DNA from: an uncultured Anaerotruncus sp.
GTDB lineage: Bacteria; Bacillota_A; Clostridia; Oscillospirales; CAG-272
Assembly: GCA_958414155.1 (NCBI GenBank)
Contig: CATYWI010000023.1
Coordinates: 1 to 8,987, forward strand
Direction: 5' to 3'
DNA: 8,987 bases
Shown here in pieces: positions 1-4,859 of the stretch. The notes below the pieces were generated by a model. It ran no database searches. It worked only from the letters and a program-made list of their open reading frames with translations, and had not been told where the DNA came from. Each line of letters begins with the position of its first letter. Positions within the stretch are counted from its first letter, which is position 1. The translations under genes were made by a program, and so were the position numbers.

Positions 1-96
1 TACTAGACAGCCGACTATCCTCAGTACCCAGCCGTAGAGCGTCACCGTCATGGGAAAGGCGATCAGATATCCTATAAACAACAGTCCGAAGCCCAT
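1..96 (-). CDS. Small membrane protein, N-terminal 32 residues only (runs off left edge)
   Basis: The minus strand opens an ATG at 96-94 that shares one base with the secA stop codon (TGATG overlap), and the frame stays open for 32 codons to the window edge. The visible protein begins MGFGLLFIGYLIAF and is almost entirely hydrophobic (Phe, Leu, Ile, Val, Gly, aromatic), with a single Arg near residue 26, so it looks like one membrane helix followed by the start of another. The overlap suggests translation coupled to secA and the same transcript. The Shine-Dalgarno would have to lie in the Gly/Asn codons ending secA, and none is strong. I do not recognise a named family; similar short MGFGLLF-type integral membrane proteins occur in Clostridia, but that is memory, not a search. 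The rest of the gene lies outside the window. Confidence 0.6.
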   Translation of the reverse strand, partial: MGFGLLFIGYLIAFPMTVTLYGWVLRIVGCLV

Positions 97-2867
97 CAAC
101 CGTTACCGTTCTCCTGCGACTTGGCGCCGCAGCATTTTTTGTACTTCTTGCCGCTTCCGCACGGGCATGGGGCATTACGGTCGATCTTATCGGCATGCGG
201 CATAGATATCGACGACAGCTTTTTGTTTTGCTCGGCGCTGCGCCCCATACGCATATTCTTTATCATCTCGGGGGTAATGACTATAACCTCCGGAATGCGC
301 TCGGTAAGCATCTCGCGTGCCGTTTTGTCTCTTATCTCGGTTATAAGATCGCCGAACATGTTTGAACCGAGGAATTTATATTCTGTGAGCGGATCCTTGT
401 GAGCGTAAGACTGGAGCATTACGTTCTGCTTGAGATTTTCCATGTCGTCGATATGATCCAGCCACATTTCATCAATGTTATGCAGCAGTGTATTGCGTTC
501 AAAACGATGGAAACGGTCGCTGCCTACCTCCGCCTCACGTTTTTCGTAAAGCTCCGCCGCATTTTTCTGGAGCAGCTCTGTCATTTCTCCGGCGGTCACG
601 TGCGCCAGTTCGTCAGCAGTATAGTTGAGGTCCTCCTCATGGCAGACCCATCCGAGATATTTCCGGCGCAGTCCGTCTATATCCCAATCGCTCTTGTCGG
701 CGGACGAGGTGGCATTTTCAACCGATTCCGCGATCGTAGAGGCTATCATATTTTTTATCTGTCCCGAAAGATCGCCCTCATACAGTATCTCATCGCGCTG
801 CTGATATATCGTTTTTCTCTGCTCATTGAGAACATCGTCGTATTCAAGAACATTCTTTCTTATCTTGAAGTTGCGGCTTTCAATACGCTTCTGCGCACTT
901 TCGATAACATTTGAGAAGAGTCTGATATTCTGCGACATGTCGCCCGATTCATCGGTAAGATTTGACGCAAGCGCCGAAAGCCTCTGCAGTCTTGCGGGAT
1001 CGGCAAACAGACGCATAAGATCATCCTGAAGGGAGATGAAAAACGTTGATTCTCCGGGGTCGCCCTGACGTCCGGATCTGCCGCGAAGCTGATTGTCAAT
1101 ACGACGGCTTTCGTGACGCTCCGAGCCTATGATATAAAGTCCGCCCGCCGCCAGCACCTTTTCGCGATCCGGCTTTATTTCTTCCTTGTACTTATCGTAG
1201 TACATACGGAATGTATTGCGTGCATTTTTGATATCCTGATCTTCGGTCGGCGCAGTACCTGTTGAAAGCGCTATAAGCTCCGGACGAAGTCCCATACGCG
1301 TCATTTCCTGCTTCGCCATATGCTCAGGGTTTCCGCCAAGCATGATGTCGGTTCCTCGTCCTGCCATATTTGTGGCTATCGTAACGGCGCCGGCGCGTCC
1401 GGCTTCTGCTATGATGTCCGCCTCGCGCTCATGATTCTTTGCGTTGAGAACATTATGCTTCACGCCGCGTGCCTTGAGCATTCTTGAAAGCAACTCGGAT
1501 TTCTCGACTGACGCAGTACCCACAAGTACAGGCTGGTTCTTCGCTCTGCACGCTTCAACGAGTGCGATAACGGCGCGGAACTTAGCCTCCTCATCGGTAA
1601 ATATCCTGTCAGGGTGATCTACCCTTATCATAGGCTTGTTTGTGGGAACTTCACCAACGTCAAGACCGTATATCTCGCGGAACTCCTCTTCTTCGGTCAT
1701 TGCCGTACCGGTCATACCCGAGAGCTTGTGATACATGCGGAAATAATTCTGTATCGTGACAGTCGCCGTGACCTTCATTTCGGACTGAACATTCACATGC
1801 TCCTTTGCCTCAAGCGCCTGATGCAGACCGTCCTGATACCGTCTTCCGGGCATAAGTCTGCCTGTGAACGGGTCAACGATTATTATTTCTCCGTCCTTTA
1901 CAACGTAGTCGATATCTCTTTTCTTGACACCGTAAGCGTGGATAGACTGATTGACATTGTGCGCTATACTTGCGTTTTCCGGGTCGTTGAGATTTTCTAT
2001 ACCGAAAAATTCTTCAATCTTTTTGGCTCCGCGCGGCGTAAGAACGGCGCTCGAATGCTTCTCATCAACGATATAGTCGAAATTCTCGTCGTCGGTCTCG
2101 GCTTTGGTGTCGATCTCCTTTATTACCTTTTTGGAGAGCTTGCGCACCGCCGCGTCGCATTTTTCATATATGTCGGTCGATTTTCCGCTCATACCCGAAA
2201 TGATAAGCGGCGTACGTGCCTCGTCGATAAGAATGGAGTCCACCTCATCGATTATTGCAAAATTGTGCCCGCGCTGCATCTGCGCCTCAAGGCTTGTCTG
2301 GAGATTATCCCTAAGATAGTCAAATCCGAACTCATTGTTGGTACCGTAGGTTATATCGGCAGCATAGTTACGGCGTTTTTCGACTGCCGACATTTCCTTT
2401 GTGATAACGCCGGTGCGCAGTCCGAGATATTCGTAAATACGTCCCATCTCGCTTGCGTCACGCACGGCAAGATAATCATTGACGGTAACTATGTGAACGC
2501 CTTTACCGGTAAGGGCATTGAGATATGCCGGCATTGTGGCAACAAGCGTTTTTCCTTCACCGGTTTTCATTTCCGCAATCCTGCCCTGATGAAGCAGTAT
2601 ACCGCCCAGCACCTGAACGCGGAAGGGGCGTTTGCCCAGCACTCTGTCAGCCGCCTCGCGCACTGCGGCAAATGCATCGGGAAGTAGCTCCTCAAGCGTT
2701 TCACCCGCTTCAAGCCTCGCCTTGAAGCCCGGAGTTACCGAACGGAGATCCTCCTCACTCATCGATTTATATTTTTCCGCCAGCGCATCAACAGCGTCGG
2801 CAGCGCCTTTGATCTTTTTCAGCTGTCTTTTGCTGTAATCACCGAATAAAAGTGTTTCAAGTTTCAT
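96..2867 (-). CDS. secA: Preprotein translocase ATPase SecA
   Basis: SecA is the cytoplasmic motor that binds the SecYEG channel and uses ATP hydrolysis to push unfolded preproteins across the membrane. Visible landmarks in the 923-residue protein are Walker A MKTGEGKT (about 100-107), the DEVDSILIDEARTP Walker B segment (about 207-220) followed by the preprotein cross-linking domain, SGMTGTA (about 383-389), MAGRGTDIMLGG (about 501-512), and the second-nucleotide-domain arginine motif HESRRIDNQLRGRSGRQGDP (about 585-604). The tail carries a zinc-binding motif with Cys901, Cys903, Cys912 and Cys913, which in well-studied SecA proteins contacts SecB or ribosomes. At 923 residues it is longer than the Bacillus form (about 840). 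Part of the excess is an insert of roughly 60 residues (about 515-574) between GGNPEH and AGGLYIIG. The start is supported by a GAAAGG Shine-Dalgarno at 2881-2876, 8 bases upstream. Frame is intact and all key residues are present. Confidence 0.98.
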   Translation of the reverse strand: MKLETLLFGDYSKRQLKKIKGAADAVDALAEKYKSMSEEDLRSVTPGFKARLEAGETLEELLPDAFAAVREAADRVLGKRPFRVQVLGGILLHQGRIAEMKTGEGKTLVATMPAYLNALTGKGVHIVTVNDYLAVRDASEMGRIYEYLGLRTGVITKEMSAVEKRRNYAADITYGTNNEFGFDYLRDNLQTSLEAQMQRGHNFAIIDEVDSILIDEARTPLIISGMSGKSTDIYEKCDAAVRKLSKKVIKEIDTKAETDDENFDYIVDEKHSSAVLTPRGAKKIEEFFGIENLNDPENASIAHNVNQSIHAYGVKKRDIDYVVKDGEIIIVDPFTGRLMPGRRYQDGLHQALEAKEHVNVQSEMKVTATVTIQNYFRMYHKLSGMTGTAMTEEEEFREIYGLDVGEVPTNKPMIRVDHPDRIFTDEEAKFRAVIALVEACRAKNQPVLVGTASVEKSELLSRMLKARGVKHNVLNAKNHEREADIIAEAGRAGAVTIATNMAGRGTDIMLGGNPEHMAKQEMTRMGLRPELIALSTGTAPTEDQDIKNARNTFRMYYDKYKEEIKPDREKVLAAGGLYIIGSERHESRRIDNQLRGRSGRQGDPGESTFFISLQDDLMRLFADPARLQRLSALASNLTDESGDMSQNIRLFSNVIESAQKRIESRNFKIRKNVLEYDDVLNEQRKTIYQQRDEILYEGDLSGQIKNMIASTIAESVENATSSADKSDWDIDGLRRKYLGWVCHEEDLNYTADELAHVTAGEMTELLQKNAAELYEKREAEVGSDRFHRFERNTLLHNIDEMWLDHIDDMENLKQNVMLQSYAHKDPLTEYKFLGSNMFGDLITEIRDKTAREMLTERIPEVIVITPEMIKNMRMGRSAEQNKKLSSISMPHADKIDRNAPCPCGSGKKYKKCCGAKSQENGNG

Positions 2868-2910
2868 CGCATAAGCCTTTCGGTCATTGAGTATTTCTAT
2901 AATCTATTTT

Positions 2911-2939
2911 ATTATACAATATAGTTAAGCTGAAAACCA
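2911..2939 (-). promoter_or_regulatory. Probable sigma-A promoter of secA
   Basis: On the minus strand a perfect TATAAT lies at 2916-2911, about 44 bases upstream of the secA start codon. Seventeen bases further upstream (2939-2934) is TGGTTT, a poor match to TTGACA, so the call rests mainly on the -10 box and the AT-rich surroundings. The bases around the -10 box (TATTGTATAAT) are identical to those in the promoter at 4806-4834. The leader from about 2904 to the start codon shows no evident hairpin. Confidence 0.5.
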
Positions 2940-2978
2940 TACTAAAATGTAAATTTTACTTGCCGATGTATTCCGCGC

Positions 2979-3007
2979 TTGAAAAAAACGCGATCATGAT
3001 GTATAAT
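2979..3007 (+). promoter_or_regulatory. Sigma-A promoter of mnmA
   Basis: TTGAAA (2979-2984), a 17-base spacer, and TATAAT (3002-3007) form a near-consensus housekeeping promoter on the plus strand. Transcription would begin about 3014-3015, giving a leader of roughly 47 bases. It is the only strong plus-strand promoter in the divergent gap between secA and mnmA. Confidence 0.85.
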
Positions 3008-3014
3008 AGTCAAC

Positions 3015-3038
3015 GCTGTACGGCAATATCCGTACGGC
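3015..3038 (+). promoter_or_regulatory. Stem-loop at the predicted 5' end of the mnmA mRNA
   Basis: GCTGTACGG (3015-3023) pairs with CCGTACGGC (3030-3038) through nine pairs including one T-G wobble, with the six-base loop CAATAT. It begins at or within a base of the predicted transcription start and ends ten bases before the AAGGGA Shine-Dalgarno (3048-3053). The same stretch contains an 11-base direct repeat, GTACGGCAATA, at 3018-3028 and 3032-3042. By position it could protect the 5' end from decay or tune translation. No known riboswitch class is recognisable. Confidence 0.55.
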
Positions 3039-3061
3039 AATAAGCGCAAGGGACCTGAAAG

Positions 3062-4111
3062 ATGAAAAAAGTTCTGCTCGGAATGAGCGGCGGCGTTGAC
3101 AGCACCGTATCGGCTCTTCTGCTGAAAAAATCCGGATACAGCGTTACCGGAATAACATTTATAATGACAGACGCAATGTCGGAATCATGCGGCAGCGGCT
3201 CTGCTGCCGCAGAAGCCGCACGCGCTGCCGCCGAGATAGGCATACCGCACATATCGCTTGACGTGCGGGAAAAATTCCGCAGAAACGTTATCGACGATTT
3301 TATAAATGTATACAGCTCGGGCGGAACGCCAAATCCGTGCGTTGTATGCAACAGAACAATGAAATTTCCCGAGATGATATCATACGCCGATGCGCACGGA
3401 TTTGACTTCATAGCCACAGGACATTATGCTGCGATAAAGCACGGAGACGACAGATATCATCTGTGCGCGGCACATGATACCGCCAAGGATCAGACGTACT
3501 TTCTCTACACGCTCGGGCAGTCAACGCTTTCGCGTCTTATATTCCCGCTTGCCGGGCTTAAAAAAAGCGACGTGCGACGCATTGCAGCCGAGAACGGATC
3601 ATCGGCAGCCTCCAAGCACGACAGTCAGGACATCTGCTTTATACCGGACGGAGACTACAAATCGTTTATCGCGTCAGTCGTGCATAAACTTCCTCCCGCC
3701 GGCGTTTTTACCGATACGAGCGAAAACGTTCTCGGAAGACACACGGGAATACTCAACTACACTCCGGGACAGCGCAAGGGACTGGGCATTTCAGCCGGTA
3801 AGCCGCTTTATGTCGGCAGGATCGACGCGGCGACAAACCGCATCATCCTTTGCGAAGAAGCGGAGCTTTACCGCAATGAAATAACAGTGCGGAATGTCAC
3901 GTTCATATCCGGCAAGCCGCCGCGTACACCCTTCCGCGCAACGGTCAAGACCCGCTATACGCGCAAATGCTCCGAGGCTACGGTCGTTCCGACCGAATCA
4001 CCGGATATTTACTGTGTGGAATTTGTAAGCCCTGAGCGCGCACCGGCTCCCGGTCAGTCTGCGGTCTTTTACAGCGATACCGAGCTTCTCGGCGGCGGTA
4101 TAATAGTATGA
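3062..4111 (+). CDS. mnmA: tRNA-specific 2-thiouridylase MnmA
   Basis: MnmA puts sulfur on C2 of the wobble uridine (U34) of tRNAs for Lys, Glu and Gln, activating the uridine with ATP and taking persulfide sulfur relayed from a cysteine desulfurase. The 349-residue protein shows the PP-loop SGGVDS (9-14), the catalytic pair Cys96 (in NPCVVCNRTMKF) and Cys192 (in DSQDICFIPDGDY), ATGHYA (118-123), KDQTYFLYTL (142-151), the tRNA-binding GQRKGLGISAGKPLYV (236-251), and the C-terminal beta-barrel ending APAPGQSAVFY and LGGGII. Cys93 adds a CxxC look (C93-x2-C96), which is seen in part of the family. Length is normal to slightly short. The start has AAGGGA at 3048-3053, eight bases upstream. No sulfur-relay genes (iscS, tusA) are next to it, so it appears to be a single-gene unit with its own promoter and terminator. 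Confidence 0.96.
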   Translation: MKKVLLGMSGGVDSTVSALLLKKSGYSVTGITFIMTDAMSESCGSGSAAAEAARAAAEIGIPHISLDVREKFRRNVIDDFINVYSSGGTPNPCVVCNRTMKFPEMISYADAHGFDFIATGHYAAIKHGDDRYHLCAAHDTAKDQTYFLYTLGQSTLSRLIFPLAGLKKSDVRRIAAENGSSAASKHDSQDICFIPDGDYKSFIASVVHKLPPAGVFTDTSENVLGRHTGILNYTPGQRKGLGISAGKPLYVGRIDAATNRIILCEEAELYRNEITVRNVTFISGKPPRTPFRATVKTRYTRKCSEATVVPTESPDIYCVEFVSPERAPAPGQSAVFYSDTELLGGGIIV

Positions 4112-4127
4112 TAACATAAACAGCACA

Positions 4128-4151
4128 GGCTGCCGCGTAAACGCAACAGCC
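4128..4151 (+). other. Small hairpin just after the mnmA stop codon
   Basis: GGCTG (4128-4132) pairs with CAGCC (4147-4151), and inside it GCG (4135-4137) pairs with CGC (4142-4144) around a TAAA loop, with a two-by-two internal loop. It begins 17 bases after the mnmA stop codon and lies directly in front of the main terminator. It has no T-run of its own. It may be a 3'-end stabilising structure or chance. Confidence 0.35.
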
Positions 4152-4155
4152 CTTC

Positions 4156-4189
4156 TGCCCCGACGGAGCACCCGTCAGGGCATTTTTTT
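4156..4189 (+). terminator. Intrinsic terminator of mnmA
   Basis: TGCCCCGACGG (4156-4166) pairs with CCGTCAGGGCA (4172-4182) over 11 positions with a single central C/A mismatch (4161 with 4177), loop AGCAC, followed at once by seven T (4183-4189). This is a textbook Rho-independent terminator reading on the plus strand, 44 bases after the mnmA stop codon. Confidence 0.9.
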
Positions 4190-4216
4190 GGGTGCCGCGC
4201 AAAAAGCGCGGCACCC
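4190..4216. other. Perfect GC-rich hairpin between convergent mnmA and the lipoprotein gene
   Basis: GGGTGCCGCGC (4190-4200) and GCGCGGCACCC (4206-4216) form a perfect 11-bp stem with an A5 loop on the plus strand, extendable to 13 bp with the flanking TT and AA. It starts directly after the T-run of the mnmA terminator and lies 15 bases beyond the stop codon of the minus-strand lipoprotein gene. It is the only strong structure available to end that minus-strand transcript. On the minus strand the bases after it are A-rich rather than T-rich, so it is not a standard intrinsic terminator in either direction. It may act as a 3'-end stabiliser, a pause site or a backstop for antisense read-through. 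Confidence 0.6.
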
Positions 4217-4231
4217 AATATTGATTATAGG

Positions 4232-4726
4232 TCAGGGAGTAACGGTCTGTTCCTCTGTGAGAAGTCTGTAAACTACCTTGTCGCCGTCTGCGACCTTGCA
4301 GGTCAGCGAGGTCACTTTTTCGGGAGTGCTTCTGATTACGGTCCACTCAAAGTGAGTGTTTTTGAAAGTGGCGGATTCGGCACTGCTGGATACGGTAGTG
4401 CTCTTCTGCGCCAGCGTTTCACCCTCAAAGGTAATCGAATCAACAGATCCGTCCGCAAGAGCCTTGTATGTACCTTTTCTCTCGTTGATGAGTGCTATCA
4501 GAGCATCATTTACCGAGGACTCGGCATCGACCTTCAGTTCGGATGCCTTAAGGAATATTGCGTCGGCACCATCGTTGTCGACGTAATATACTTCAACGGA
4601 AATCACAATCTTATTTCCGGTTTCGCCGCCGTTGTTGCCGTCGCCCTTGCAGGAAATAAACATTGCGGAGCATCCGACAAGCATCAATGCTGCCATAACA
4701 AGCGAGATGATTTTTTTTGCTTTCAT
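4232..4726 (-). CDS. Small secreted lipoprotein of unknown function
   Basis: This encodes 164 residues. The N-terminus is a lipoprotein-type signal: MKAKK, a hydrophobic stretch (about 6-18), then LVGC with Cys19 as the likely lipidated residue. A second candidate, Cys26 (FISC followed by KGDGNNGGETG), is less canonical because of Phe at -3. After a Gly/Asn/Asp-rich linker (27-38) comes one compact domain of about 120 residues that starts with alternating hydrophobics (KIVISVEVYYVD), has SSVNDALIALINERKGTYKAL in the middle, and ends with DGDKVVYRLLTEEQTV. That layout is faintly like the DUF4430/ubiquitin-like folds of exported Clostridial proteins, but the match is not good enough to name. 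The start is odd: the only Shine-Dalgarno, AAGAAAGG (4748-4741), lies 14 bases from the ATG. No in-frame upstream start exists. The gene has its own promoter at 4806-4834 and may also receive read-through from the PBP gene, since no terminator separates them. Confidence 0.8.
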   Translation of the reverse strand: MKAKKIISLVMAALMLVGCSAMFISCKGDGNNGGETGNKIVISVEVYYVDNDGADAIFLKASELKVDAESSVNDALIALINERKGTYKALADGSVDSITFEGETLAQKSTTVSSSAESATFKNTHFEWTVIRSTPEKVTSLTCKVADGDKVVYRLLTEEQTVTP

Positions 4727-4756
4727 TTTGAAATACCATGCCTTTCTTGATATCGT

Positions 4757-4786
4757 CCTGCGGCGTATTTTTTTCTACGCCGCAGG
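4757..4786 (-). promoter_or_regulatory. Leader hairpin of the lipoprotein mRNA
   Basis: A perfect 11-bp stem, CCTGCGGCGTA paired with TACGCCGCAGG, closes an eight-base loop that reads GAAAAAAA on the minus strand. It lies entirely in the leader, starting about 12 bases after the predicted transcription start and ending about 10 bases before the Shine-Dalgarno. No T-run follows it on either strand, so it is not an intrinsic terminator. It may stabilise the mRNA or affect ribosome access. Confidence 0.7.
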
Positions 4787-4805
4787 TGCGATCCAGTACG
4801 ATAGA

Positions 4806-4834
4806 ATTATACAATACCGCGACAATTTTGTCAA
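4806..4834 (-). promoter_or_regulatory. Consensus sigma-A promoter of the lipoprotein gene
   Basis: Reading the minus strand, TTGACA (4834-4829), exactly 17 bases, then TATAAT (4811-4806) match both consensus boxes perfectly. It sits 26 bases after the PBP stop codon. The start of transcription would be near 4799, giving a leader of about 73 bases. A short inverted repeat, GACAA-AA-TTGTC (4832-4821), overlaps the -35 box and could be an operator, although it may be chance. Confidence 0.9.
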
Positions 4835-4859
4835 TAGGATTAGTGCAGATTTTACCCTT

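Noticed and set aside
1614..2687. Long plus-strand open frame (357 codons) inside secA, with others at 399-914 and 2104-2319
   Set aside because: They lie antisense to an intact secA, have no Shine-Dalgarno and give atypical protein composition rich in Cys, His and Ile runs. They are shadows of the real gene's codon bias.
3018..3042. Direct repeat in the mnmA leader as a CRISPR or tandem array
   Set aside because: Only two 11-base copies with a 14-base period and no spacers; it is better explained by the stem-loop.
3978..4346. Minus-strand open frame across the 3' end of mnmA and the terminator region
   Set aside because: It would overlap mnmA and the lipoprotein gene, read through strong hairpins, and encodes an Arg/Gln-rich low-quality protein.
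4611..4814. Minus-strand open frame starting in the lipoprotein leader, including the ATG at 4739-4737
   Set aside because: It is out of frame with the lipoprotein, ends in an Arg-rich shadow of it, and its internal ATG is one base from the Shine-Dalgarno, too close to be used.
4821..4832. GACAATTTTGTC as a terminator or LexA-type operator
   Set aside because: The stem is five pairs with a two-base loop, too small for termination, and it does not match a known operator I can name. It is kept only as a possible site within the promoter entry.
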